Below, piece after piece: positions 13,601-23,900 of a DNA stretch of 64,000 nt (positions are counted from its first letter, which is position 1; each line of letters starts with the position of its first letter). The notes under the pieces are model-generated. The model did not search any database, was not told where the DNA came from, and saw nothing but the letters and a program-made list of their open reading frames with translations. The DNA comes from Terebella lapidaria (Eukaryota; Annelida; Polychaeta; Terebellida; Terebellidae), in NCBI GenBank assembly GCA_949152475.1, contig OX424570.1:23556694-23620693 (forward strand), given 5' to 3'. Made by a program: the position numbers and the translations under genes.

Positions 13601-16600
13601 ATCAAGGAGCTGAAGACTAAGATGGAAAAACTTGATTCTTGTGATTTCCAAGCAAGAAGGCATTTTTATTTTCAGTTGCGTCTTTCACAATCTCTAAGCG
13701 CATACAGTATAGTTTCAAATGGTTTTAAAAACCTCCCAGTTGAAAAGTGAATATTTGGTAAGTTAATATGATATTTCACACAATCAAATAAGAACTTGGT
13801 GTACACGCATTAATTGATTTAGTGATTTAAATAAATCAACTACCAGTACTCAGGTAAACTGTTATGTTTGCTATACTAGTATATTTAATCGTTTGTACTA
13901 TCAATAAATCATTCAGAATCACTGAGAACAACATTAAAAATTTGAAATATCACTGTGCTGTCAAGAAATATTATTATACCAGATCATACATTGAGACACA
14001 ACTCAAATAGTCGATTCAAATAAATCACCCTGAAAAAGGAGAAAGATCGTTCATTTTTTTAACTTACAGGGTAAAAAAAATGGATTCAAGCAGTGTCTAT
14101 ATAAAATGAATACATGCACGAATAATAACGCCATACATAGTTTCCTAATTATTCAATATCTCATACCGGTGAATGGTTGTAATCATTGTCATAGTGTCCT
14201 ATGCGTTTTTTTTGCGACCAATCCAGTTTTTCGTATGGAACAAATATAAGAACTAATTCGGGATATGTCAGGCGATTCCAGCTACGCAAATGATTACCTG
14301 TATGATGATTTAAGTTATGAGGATTAGTATACATTTTGTGAGAGTAAATTGTAGAATTTTGGGCATAGGAATGTCGATAATGACAACGGATATGGATAGA
14401 ATATGTTTGATACATCTTATCAAATATCGCAAATGTCCACAGGTATCCAGTCATCTTCGAATTCCAATACATGGAGACTGCTGACATTCACTTGATCTTC
14501 CGACCGGTATGCATACTATTATTTTGTTGTTTCAGTACCTTTTACAACACTGGTACATAAATTATTACGGAATTGTTGATACACAGATTCCTGATATCAT
14601 TTTCTATTTTATAGGCCTTATCCTGCGCCCCTTGAATGTTAATGTGGGGGAAATGCAAATGCGGTCAAGTCGCTGATGACGGAGCCGACTACCTTTGGAT
14701 TGGATATGTTGATACAACAGCTAACGAAGTTAACTGTCGCTTCACTGGGAGAAAAAGAAGGGAAAAATTGGGTTGAGCTCAATGCGCGTGACAATATATC
14801 AATGGGAGATATGCAGGCAAAATTTGCCTGGGACACAACAACAGCACCCTCTTTGTCGGATGAGAATTTCTTTTTGATCTGTAGACTCTTTATATTGTAC
14901 TAGTTTTATTTCCGATTCTAGTTTTCCAGAATATACTAGTTTAATACTGATAAGGTTACTGTATATACCCAACTGATTTTTTTTATTGAAGCAAAACGAG
15001 CATATTGAATATTTTTATGCTCATTCCCAAATGTGAATTTCTACCATAGAAATTTGTGAGCTAGAAGAACCAGTCATATATTACTAGTACTTTTTGCATT
15101 GTACGTCATACATGTAGTTTTGTATTGCAATAATCTGCTTGGTTAGGAAATGTTATGATTTTGTTAAAAATTAACTTCAACATCCTGCAAATTGTGTGAT
15201 TTTCAAGATATATTAAAATTGTCAGATCCGAGCACCTACAAATGTGTCACATTCATGCATGTGCCAGTATGGAAAATACAAGTAGATAGTGGTGTTACAA
15301 AAATGATTCAATTTAATCGCGAATCGACACTGAAAATACACATATCTGTGTAGAAAATATATGGTGTATGACATAAATGATTCAATTCAATCACACCTCG
15401 ACACTGAAAATGCATCTTGAATCCATTGATTTTAAAATGGGCCCAACTTGGCGAATCAGAGAACCGCCAACATGGGAAAGTCCCATTTGGGAACCGTCGA
15501 AAAAATCAAAATGGCTGCCACACGCAGACCGGCGATTCAAGGCCAATGAAACTTATACACGTTACAGGGGTATATGAGAGGAATCTTTTGAAATAAAAAT
15601 TTCAAAAGTTGTCAGACAGTTTTTGAGAAAATGGCCGCCAAAGTCCAAAATTGGCTGTTTTTCGAAGAAAACGGCCGCCATTTTGAAAAAAATGCGAAAA
15701 TAAAAAAACTAAAAAATACCTCCCTCTCGGAATATTTTTAGGCATTTTTGTGCAAAATTTCAGAAAAATCCGATTGTAAACTTTAAAGATAAAATTGTTG
15801 ACGGACGGACGCCGGACGACGGACGCAACGTCATGGCAATAGGTTATCGGACCATAGGTCCGGTAACCTAACAATACATATTCTCTAGCACTCTGTATAT
15901 ATTTATTGATAAATTGACAGTGATCGCCATGGCAACTGATCTGGTCGGGATAAGACGGGATTGTACGAACGAAGACGAGATGGCGCGAATAGCAGTGTCC
16001 AAATGTTTAGGTGAAGAGCAGATGACAAGCATGGCATTGTACTATGGTTTGAGCGAGCACGAGGTGGCAGAGTTGGCATCGCTGTATGATCTGAGTAGCG
16101 ACGATGAAGAGATACTGAGTAGCCATCTGCCCGGATGTGAACCTTACGATGGGGAAACTACTTTTAAAGTCGTGCACATTACTATAACAACTGGCAATCA
16201 ACCTCTCTTCACATTGTTTTTGATGATAAGCATGAGCATTTATCTGAACGCTCGTCCTTGACGTCGTTGTAACAATTCAGGGTCTCTCCATCATGTACTC
16301 ATTCAATCAACCTATCGCCGAACCAGTTTGTCCGAGTCTTTTTACGTCAATATCGACGCATTCTGCAAAACGTCATTGTTGGCCAAAGAGAAGTTTGCCG
16401 ACGTAAAATGTGCAACTCGGAAAACTTTTAGGGGCTTCGGCGATAGGTCAATGAGGTTCCTGTTTGCCACCAGGATCGCCACCATGTAATTCGGGTATAG
16501 ACAAACCATAGAAACAGTCTACTTGCCAAATTCATACAAAAACGTAATAATGTTACATTAAATTTTTGTCATGTTTGTTTTTGCATAATACAAACAATGG

Positions 16601-17369
16601 ACATGACGTTTTTTGTACTTCTTGGGATAATAGACTGTTTTAGAGCCCCAAAAGCACATGGCAGCAGCAGGTACCTCATTCAACCTATTCTTCAAATTTA
16701 CAAAATGTAAGACGAGTAGATAAAGTCTAACAGTATGACAACTATTGAAGCATAACACAAAAACTATCCTGATACAAAACTAAATCGTTATAGAGAGATA
16801 ATATTTCAACGTCTGAAAATCAGTGTTATAATTGACCCGTTATGAAATATTTGGTTTCGTATTCATGACGTCAGCGGAGTTCTTTCAGTTAAAAATTTAA
16901 ATTGGTTGTGTACATAATGATGCATCTACATGTAATAGTACATGTAGTTATGCTGGTAGATAATTAAACAAATTCAATATGTTGGATGAATATTCCATCT
17001 CGTTCTGTGAGAACCAGAATTATTATCACCTGATGAGCTGCAGTAATATTAACACATGAGAAGTTCTGAACAGTCCTGATTATTTTGACTATCTTATTCT
17101 ATCGTTATCTAGACTATGATGAAGTGATTTTGATGGCAATGTGTTTTTTTGCATATTCTGTTATGGAGTGCATCATATTCGATCGTTTTCCGGCAAATAA
17201 CATAGTATGGAGACCTACAGTTTTATTTTGCTGCAATTTAATCGGGAATTGTTACAGCATATCAATGCAAATAATACAAATGTATATAACTTACAAGTCT
17301 GAGTTCTCAAATCTGAGAAGTCACATAATGAGAAACTCACAATCAAGATTCAGATACATCAAAGCTTGA
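1463..17369 (+). CDS. Multi-pass membrane protein, 3' exons (partial)
   Basis: Four exons assemble with matching splice phases: 1463-1559 (phase 0 in, 1 out), 1727-1821 (1 in, 0 out), 3196-3307 (0 in, 1 out) and 17113-17369, ending in TGA. All acceptors are AG and all donors GT (GTGAGC, GTAAGA, GTGAGC). The joined product is 186 residues plus unseen N-terminal sequence. I count about five hydrophobic helices: one starting SWFLVGFIILISL, one near ELTTILFASTLFQ, one near TVTILELVYIFWLIYA, one near VILMAMCFFAYSVMECIIF, and one from VLFCCNLIGNCYSI. The tail is short and basic. I do not recognise the family; the helix density would suit a small multi-pass family such as the DRAM/TMEM150/PGAP2 group, but no diagnostic motif is visible. 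The last intron is 13.8 kb and holds a split Helitron-like element and a large palindrome. The 3' end converges on the glutamate receptor gene 570 bp away. Confidence 0.66.
1618..1684. repeat. (TA)n microsatellite
   Basis: About 33 uninterrupted TA dinucleotides follow an A-run, in the first visible intron of the membrane-protein gene. The IYIYIY reading frames on both strands are products of this repeat. Confidence 0.95.
1822..3195. other. Intron without recognised features
   Basis: This is AT-rich intron sequence between two exons of the membrane-protein gene. Apart from short A or T runs (for example near 2620-2640) I see no repeat boundaries, RNA gene or coding signal. Confidence 0.6.
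3415..4540 (+). mobile_element. Helitron-like satellite element, 5' part
   Basis: It starts with the family's 5' hairpin TTAGCCCAAGGGCTAA followed by AGGTTACCGGAC. About five diverged copies of the 134-bp core unit follow (GACCTTGAAAATGAGGTCAA, then the TTCCTATATGTCCACAATTG segment). The start of the 3' tail (CCCATTATAAAGCATAG) comes next, then another core unit. The expected end, a hairpin GGTCCGGTAACCTAA, is not here; a matching tail resumes at 15475. I infer one element split by the palindrome between them. There is no coding sequence, so it is non-autonomous. Confidence 0.7.
5108..5497 (-). other. Unidentified arm-conserved reading frame (left copy)
   Basis: The last 75 residues of this frame, beginning MTEPTTLGLDML, recur in the opposite arm at 14676-14903 with about eight substitutions and no interruption. 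A splice-acceptor-like TTTTATAG lies just upstream of the conserved part. The frame includes TIR sequence of a MITE at its 5' end, so its first third is not original. I recognise no domain. Survival of an open frame in both arms could be chance at this low divergence, so coding status is open. Confidence 0.25.
5441..5667. mobile_element. MITE copy 1 (GAGGTTCCTG ends), AT duplication
   Basis: Ends GAGGTTCCTG and CAGGTACCCC are imperfect inverted repeats flanked by AT. The other palindrome arm (near 14575) keeps the uninterrupted site, so the insertion followed the palindrome. A second copy lies at 16453-16677 and a third, itself interrupted, at about 62935-63350. Confidence 0.8.
7432..7637. 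mobile_element. Short unclassified insertion, ATTG duplication
   Basis: The segment starting TGGGGCAGGAAATGC and ending GATTCCACGTCT is flanked by ATTG on both sides (7428-7431, 7638-7641). It is missing from the right arm, which reads continuously across the site near 11300. A longer relative of 328 bp lies at 24748-25075. I see no clear terminal inverted repeat and cannot classify it. Confidence 0.65.
9193..10920. mobile_element. LTR-like insertion (solo-LTR candidate)
   Basis: A 1728-bp block begins TGTAACGACC and ends TTTGTTACA. It is flanked by ATAT on both sides and absent from the left palindrome arm, whose sequence gives the empty site. TG...CA ends with a short target duplication and no long inverted repeat suit a solo LTR. 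It carries a 58-bp tandem array and an inverted pair around it. No coding region is seen. The family is not identified. Confidence 0.5.
9722..10049. repeat. 58-bp tandem repeat array
   Basis: About five copies of a 58-bp unit containing CTGTAGCCTGGTCGGACTCG and GTCGACGCGCCTACAAC. The central copies are nearly identical, the outer ones diverged. It lies inside the LTR-like insertion. Inverted copies of TTGGTAGTGTGCTG flank it at about 9648 and 10095. Confidence 0.85.
11937..13463 (+). mobile_element. Helitron-like element, variant core
   Basis: The 5' end is TTAGCCCAAAGGCTAAGATA then GGTTACCGGAC. The 3' end is a (GGAC)n microsatellite at about 13374-13410, then the hairpin GGTTATCGGACC/GGTCCGGTAACC and CTAA. 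The core is a tandem pair of about 454 bp (near 12331-12784 and 12785-13200) rather than the 134-bp unit. The left palindrome arm near 6790 lacks the element, which proves mobility. The insertion site is an A-run. No protein is encoded, so it is non-autonomous. Confidence 0.78.
14676..14903 (+). other. Unidentified arm-conserved reading frame (right copy)
   Basis: Right-arm partner of the frame at 5108-5497: 75 residues starting MTEPTTFGLDML and ending near FFLICRLFILY. The MITE that disturbs the left copy's upstream part is absent here, so this arm shows the older arrangement. No known motif, signal peptide or convincing helix pattern is seen. Confidence 0.25.
15475..15873 (+). mobile_element. 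Helitron-like element, 3' tail
   Basis: Sequence from ACATGGGAAAGTCCCATTTG runs through the conserved tail and a GACGGACG microsatellite near 15800. It ends with the hairpin GGTTATCGGACC/GGTCCGGTAACC and CTAA. It picks up the family consensus close to where the copy beginning at 3415 breaks off, on the other side of the palindrome. Confidence 0.72.
15914..16261 (+). other. Unidentified 115-residue open frame
   Basis: An acidic, probably helical frame in the long intron of the membrane-protein gene, with segments LGEEQMTSMALYYGLSEHEV and LASLYDLSSDDEEILSSHL. The spacing of hydrophobic residues around YGLSEHEVAELA is loosely like an adaptor (death-fold) domain helix, but that is only an impression. 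There is no flanking splice evidence or repeat hallmark. It could be a fragment of an older transposon gene. Confidence 0.25.
16310..16448. mobile_element. Hairpin MITE (ACCTATCGCCGAA ends)
   Basis: ACCTATCGCCGAA at the left and its complement at the right enclose about 140 bp. The complementarity continues imperfectly inward through TCCGAGT and TTTTTACGTC, so most of the element folds on itself. Target duplication is not resolved. Confidence 0.6.
16453..16677. mobile_element. MITE copy 2 (GAGGTTCCTG ends)
   Basis: 225-bp relative of the insertion at 5441, with ends GAGGTTCCTG and CAGGTACCTC flanked by AT. It abuts the hairpin MITE on its left. Confidence 0.78.
17113..17369 (+). CDS. Last exon of the multi-pass membrane protein
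   Basis: The acceptor TTATCTAG opens a phase-1 exon that exactly completes the codon left by the exon ending at 3307. It encodes two hydrophobic helices, then a basic cytoplasmic-looking tail ending in TGA. It is listed separately because about 13.8 kb of mobile DNA separates it from the rest of the gene. I infer the link from phase and character; a transcript would prove it. Confidence 0.6.
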
Positions 17370-17939
17370 TGCCGCTTATGTCATTATCCAGCATTCTGAG
17401 TAACGCGTTTTCAGATTCTGACAGCAAAACGATGTAATCTAAATGACATTATGCAACGAGCTCGTATTTATTCACAAGAAAGTTTTGCAAAAAATACATT
17501 GCTACAGGTACAGTACCTGCATTATAGTCATTTAATGGCAGTGAAAACTGGATAATATGATTATCCATGTGCCATCGATAATTGTATCGTTTGTATACAG
17601 CGATATGCACTACATGTATATAGCCAAGCCATTTGTGAATACCATATGCAAGTAACAACCACATAGCGGAGTGCACTCTGGCAGGAGAATAAATCAAATG
17701 TATGGAAATGATGTTTTCTTCCTACTACAGTCTTACAGCTGAGACTGGCGCTGTGCAAGCCAAATTGCACTAAACCCACGTTGTTTTTGTCCTATGTGGA
17801 GTGCACCGCATCAAGGTTGACCCATGTTACTGCTCCACGCCACTGGGTAACGACGGCATAGCGCCATCATCCTTCGTTTAAAAATGAGAAAACATATGGG
17901 TACGTTGCTCTTAAGCAATAGGTGCATATAGGTGCACAG
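17370..17939. other. Convergent intergenic interval
   Basis: 570 bp separate the stop codon of the + strand membrane-protein gene from the stop codon of the - strand glutamate receptor. Both 3' UTRs must lie or overlap here. No repeat is recognised. Confidence 0.55.
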
Positions 17940-20900
17940 CTATTTCTCAACATCTAAATTTCTTTCTTTTTTTCGTGCTATACACTCCTTATGATTTATT
18001 GCTGCAGTTTCGATACGATAAAGACTCACTTTTCCACGATGTCTATAGTACAGGATTTCACCAATTGCAGTCACCACACATGCTACGATCCCTATCACCA
18101 TGGTAACCACAACACCCCAAAACATGTTTATGTCAACAACCTTAGGCTCTCCCTGGTTGACATAAAGTGACAATTTTTTGGCCAATGTCTGTAGAGAAAA
18201 AAATGAAGCGCACCAATAATCATGTGTTGCGAACTCTACTTGTTTATAAAATAAACCTGATGAAATTATTTTGTTGTAAAACAACCTACGCTAAGAGAGG
18301 TTGCCGGACAATATATGTTTTATACATTAGATATTAGCCATTTCAACCCATAACCTTGCGAATAAGGTCACTGGTCAGATTCAAGTTATATAGAATATTC
18401 AGCATGTATCTTTTCTTATATGTCAACAATTGATTGATAAGCGGTACATTCAATAATAAGAGAGATATCAGCACTTTGTCCTGTTACTTTGAAAATGAAA
18501 TCAAAGCCCAAATTGAGATCATCAGAATATATCGGCATATATCATAATCCTGAATATCCAGGATGATACACAAGTGTGAAAGTCGATAATAACAGATACA
18601 TTAGCCATTTTGTTCCATGACCTTGGAAATGAGGTCAAAGTTTAAATTCAGGGTCATGACAATATTCAGCATATAGCGCTAAACATTAATGTTTAATGTT
18701 TACAATTAATTCCTAAGCTGCAACGTCGATAATAACGAGATATTAGCCATTTTGTGCTCTCACCTTGAAAAAAGATTTCAAGGTCATATTCAGCACATAT
18801 CATTTCCTTTATGTGAAAATTAGGTCAAAGATAAAATTTGAGGTCATCAAAATATTCGGCATAAATCATGTCATATAAATAGTACACAATTTATTCCCAA
18901 GGTATAACGTCCATAAGAAGCCCTAACCATTTTGTTCTTTGAGTTTGAAAATTTGATCAAAGGTCAAATTCTGGGTCACCAGAATATTCAGTATACATTA
19001 TATCATGTCCACAATTTATTCCAAATCTCTAATCTTAAATTGAGTGGGAATAATGGAACTTAGAAATAATATGTCCCATTATAAAGCATAGGAGGATTTA
19101 ACATGAGTCCAATTTGGGCCAAATTTGGGCCAAAATGACTCGCTTCGAACGATTCAGAGGCAACAAAACTCATACTAGACCAAAGGTCACAAGGATCATA
19201 AATTCGGAATAAATCACTCTGAGATTTCTTGGACAAATATCAGAGTAAACAATTCAAACCAAACGCATAATGTTTGATACTAACATTCTCTGTGGAGGTG
19301 ACATTCCAGCACTCCCCTCGGCCTTCCCACCATTTCCTCTCCAAAGACTCTATCTCCCCTTCCTCTTGCAGCTCGAGAATCACTCGGTGGAAGTCCTCGA
19401 GGTGCGGGGAATTTCTGGGCACAGCCAGTCCATAACTTCTAGGAGCGTACAGTTCACCCACCGTGGTCAAGTCACATGGCATCTGGTTCATGAAGAACCG
19501 GGCAGCCAAACTCTCCATTAGGAAAGCATACTTCCCTGAACGAACCTTTGATGAAAGGATGGGAATGTCATCAGCAAATGACACAACAAAGGTTTATGAA
19601 GACATCCATTTGTAGAGACAACTACACGACTACAGAAGCTAGGATGTGTTCATCTGAACTATTGTCATATTTATTGCACTGATGTCTTGAGAACAGAAAC
19701 CCATAATCCCATAGAAATTAGAATGAACCCCCCCCCCCCCCCGGCCCCCAAATAAAAAAATAAGAATAAACCACACCACTTGAAAGGATATGGTCATAAA
19801 AAAATACAACATTACCCGCCTGACTCCTTCCATAGTGTAAGAAACAAATTGTTTGGCCCCTTCATCTGTCTCCCAGTACTCCTTCAACAGTCTGAACTCC
19901 TCTTTCTTCGGAGCTACAGTCCTCACATAGCTGAAAGTCACCATTATGGTGTAACAACCCATTACCACCAATAAAACAATGTGAATTTCCGTGCTTATTG
20001 CATTCACATGATTGGAAGTCGTTTATTCTCCAGTGGCACGGAAATAATCCGAATGATTCAGTGAAAATAAGCATTATTTAGTGATCAAAGAAATCGCCTA
20101 CTCGAAGGTTGCTCCACTTGACAAACAACCAACTGTGAAGTCTTGAAAGTTGTCAGCGACGATGTCTTTGAGCCCGGTGATGCTGTGCTTGGTAGGGGCG
20201 TGTGTCTGGAACATACTGGTCCACCACAGGTGATTGACAAGTGATCCTATGTACGTCACAAGGGTCAGCGTCACGAACGCGAACCAGAAACACGTCAGAA
20301 CCTTGGCGGCGATGGAGCGAGGTGCACGGTCAAATCCTGTTTATATTGTAATAGGTGATAGGTGGTCTAGTACATCATCAAGTGCAATTAATAACCATGG
20401 GTGTATGTAAGGTACTGGATATTCATTGGATATGCAGACGAAGAACCACAGACGTAATATAACAGATGCCAACTGCCCAGACATATTTATATTATGCACA
20501 GTTTAGAACCACAGGACGCACCTTGCCACTGCATTGTGGTGAAGACAAACCACAGGGAACCAGACCAACTGAAGGAATCGCTCTCACTCTTCTGTACCTG
20601 GCCTCGCTTGTAGCAACCCTCCCACTCATACGGATTGAAGTGATTCATCAGACCCAGCAATACTCCTACCTGTTACATGTATGTAGAGCCGTTACAATTG
20701 AGAGGCCTGTCACCTCTATATGTATTATTGCTTTGAATATCTACTCAGACCTAGGAGTGCAGCCAGAATTTCTCAGTGGAATAGATGCATGAATACTTGC
20801 ATTACCAAATACTAATATTGATGTTCATATATTAAACCCAAAACGCCTGAAGAAGCAAGAGGATGACTTCGTATGGTGAGTCAAAATAGACACCACAACA

Positions 20901-23900
20901 CCCATATATGTTGTTCCTTGTGTTGTTTTGCTCCTATGATGAAGGACATCATTCGACTTATAATTTCTACATTTTTAATCGTGGTTGGGGGGAGGAAATA
21001 TATCAGCCCGTGGTTCCATGAAGAATTACCAGAGTGTGACAAGCATGATACAGTTTATCGATCAAAACATTCGATTTTTTTCACTCTACACCACAATAAC
21101 TCATTCAGAACTGGAAAAAAGTGTTATTCATACACAATTCCCTTTTCTTCAGAAAAAGGGCAACGTCGTTATCAGTATATTGCAGTCATATATAATACAG
21201 CTCATTTTGTTGAAGATGATTGTTGTGCTCCATATAAGTCTACTGAAACAGATGTTGTCAATATGGTTAAAACATTATGATGACGTCACACTATTGTGTG
21301 AAGCGTGGATTATTTTTGAGGAATCAACTAGAAGCCGGGGATTCTTAACGCACAATTTCCAACACTTTGAAAAGAATCAACGGTTAGTCATGGTAAATTT
21401 TTATTTGCAGAGCTCACACATAATATTATTGGATAATTTCGTGTACATAACCAGTATATGTGATATTGCATATTACATAACAGCATATTTCAAATTCAAG
21501 TTCAGGGTAATCTTGATTGGCAACTTGTCTTTGTTTCTGATGGGAAATTCAGAGCGTGGATCCTCCGTAGCACTACTTGTGCTTGAGATTACTGCACTTA
21601 TCTTCTTGCGCTTGGCATCGGACACGCGCTTGTACGGACGGACAGCCAGAGAACGATGACCAGTAGTTCCACATATCAGCTGCTCATCCATATCTTGTTC
21701 AAACAGACGCGAAGCGGCTGTGGCTCGTAAGGAATGATTTGTTCGATATCCATCTAATCCAGCGTCCTTACAGAGACGTGAGACAGTTTTCATCAACTCA
21801 TTCTCTCGTTATTACTTTCCAGATATGGTAATTTTTCAAATTGTTACAACATGAATTTGCTGACATTGTCGTTTATGTCCATTATGCAAAGTAATCTCAG
21901 CTGTTCTGTTTAAATGTCGGCATTCCACTCTGAGATGCACTGTCCAACGAAGCCTCGAATTTCTGGCATGTTGACACGAGTTCGTCGTCTGAGATGTCAG
22001 AATATACAGGTCGATACGCCGGAAGATTGGGCCTAAAAGCATGAAATTACTGTTAGTTATTATACCAATTACCACAAACTGTCATCATAGAAACATTTAA
22101 TCAGATATACAGCAACTTCGAATAGTTTATACATACTGTTTCGCCACTCGTAGTCCGATATCCAATTCGGAGTGTTTTGTCACCAATATTTCCGAGCATC
22201 TGTGCTGCATCGAACGCTTGATCGCTATCTACAGATGCATTCAAATCAAAACTGATTTTGCTCTGTGTGATGAAGATATCGTCATCGTCGCTCACTTGCG
22301 CCTGCATTTTGTCAGTGTCGAGTCGAGTGATTTTCTGGGTTTCGCGCAATTGTATTTATATCATGTCACTCGCAATGGTTCAGTGATTTAAAGAATCCAC
22401 ACTTTCAGTCTGTATGCATGACGCGAAAAGCATACATGACGCAACTCACGTTTGTAATACTATTATATTATATCTACACATGACTAGGCCTACACATGTT
22501 TTAAGTCGGAGAAAAGACTCAAAAGATGTGGATTCTTTGATTTCAATGCTCTCGGCCGCTTCGCGGCCTCGAGCATTCAAATCAAAGAATCCACACTTTT
22601 TCGTCCTTTCTCCTAGACTTAATTTTCTTATTGATAAAATCTTTGTGGAGTTTGGTGGTGGAATATTTCAGCAAACTATTAATATCCCTGTGGGTACAAA
22701 ATGTGCACCACTATTGGCAGACATGTTTTCATACTTATATGGATCAAATTTAATTCAACATCTCAAACGAGGAGGATCTAAGAAGCAAACTGGTAGCTTC
22801 AATTTCACTTTTTGATACATGGAAAATGTATTGTCACTGAATAATCCTAAATTTGGTGATTTGTTTGGTTGGACTTCATATATGGCCAATTTTTTCTTCT
22901 GGGGCCAAAAAGTGGACATTTCGGTAAAATAAAAAAAAGACTTTTATTATTGGGTAAATTTCGCTTGAAAACCAAGCAATGAATCATGGAATCATAATGC
23001 TGCATCTATTTGGGCTATTTGGAGTAATAAAACCTGCTTTATCATTAAAATGCAGCAGATATGTTCTCTGGCGTTGCGTATGTTACTCTGCAACAAAATC
23101 ATACTGTAATGATATAAGCAAGCCAATTAATACGGTCATATGTGTTGAAATACAAAAACTGTCTTTACCTGAATGCATAATACCAGTTTCAATCAGTCCA
23201 TGTTGTGTTAAAGATGTAAAATATGAAGACGAATGATATTGGCTGTCAGGTTAATTTAGCGACAACTTCTAGTTATGTTCCCATGTATGTGACACCACTT
23301 TTCCTTCATTTCTTGGTATAATGAGGACTTAGTCAATCTATGGAATCTTATTCCTCAATTACAAGTTAATATTTCACTTGGAACCAAATAAAATATGTAG
23401 TTTAATGTTGCGTATGTTATGCTGACACAGATAATTTGAAGTTGTTTGTATGTTACATTTGACATTGCAGGTATGTTATGTTTGACATTGAGCTTTGACA
23501 CCATGTAGCAAACAAAATAAATCACACAGTGTGATGTCTGAATGTTGGCAAAAATATGCCAATTTGACTATCTGCCATGGTCAGCATTAGCGAGATACTG
23601 TATATCTCGAATAAAATTAGGAACAGTATGAATAAAAAGGTAATATAAGTTCGTATGTTACTATCGGCAATCGGAAAACACGGTCAAACATAACGTACGT
23701 AACATTGACTGCTTTATTGCCTGGGTGGAGCTAGGTGCCCCCCCCCCCCCCCCCCAAAAAAAAAAAAAAAAAAAATTGGCCATATTCTAATGAAATTGGA
23801 ATTAAATATATTACAGACTACTATAATTTATCCAACTACTTAGATCTAAGGTTGGATATTGAAAAAAATTCTAACTTTACAACTAGATTATACGACAAGC

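Larger units (their letters stand above)
4555..15474. repeat. Giant palindrome with insertions in its arms
   Basis: The left arm, about 4555-8362, is matched in reverse complement by 8826-15474, leaving a loop of about 460 bp. The tips match (TGGCGGTTCTCTGATTCGCC at the left, its complement at the right), as do many anchors. Examples are the TCAAAGATTTAAATC-type segments near 7806 and 11140, and the CACTTGGCAAGGAAAACTTT segment near the centre. Net arm length is about 3.4 kb after removing later insertions: a 227-bp MITE and a 206-bp element on the left, a 1.7-kb LTR-like element and a 1.5-kb Helitron-like element on the right. Arms differ by a few percent by eye. It sits between the two halves of a Helitron-like element, so it either inserted as a unit or formed there. 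It could be a foldback-type transposon or an inverted duplication. Confidence 0.82.
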
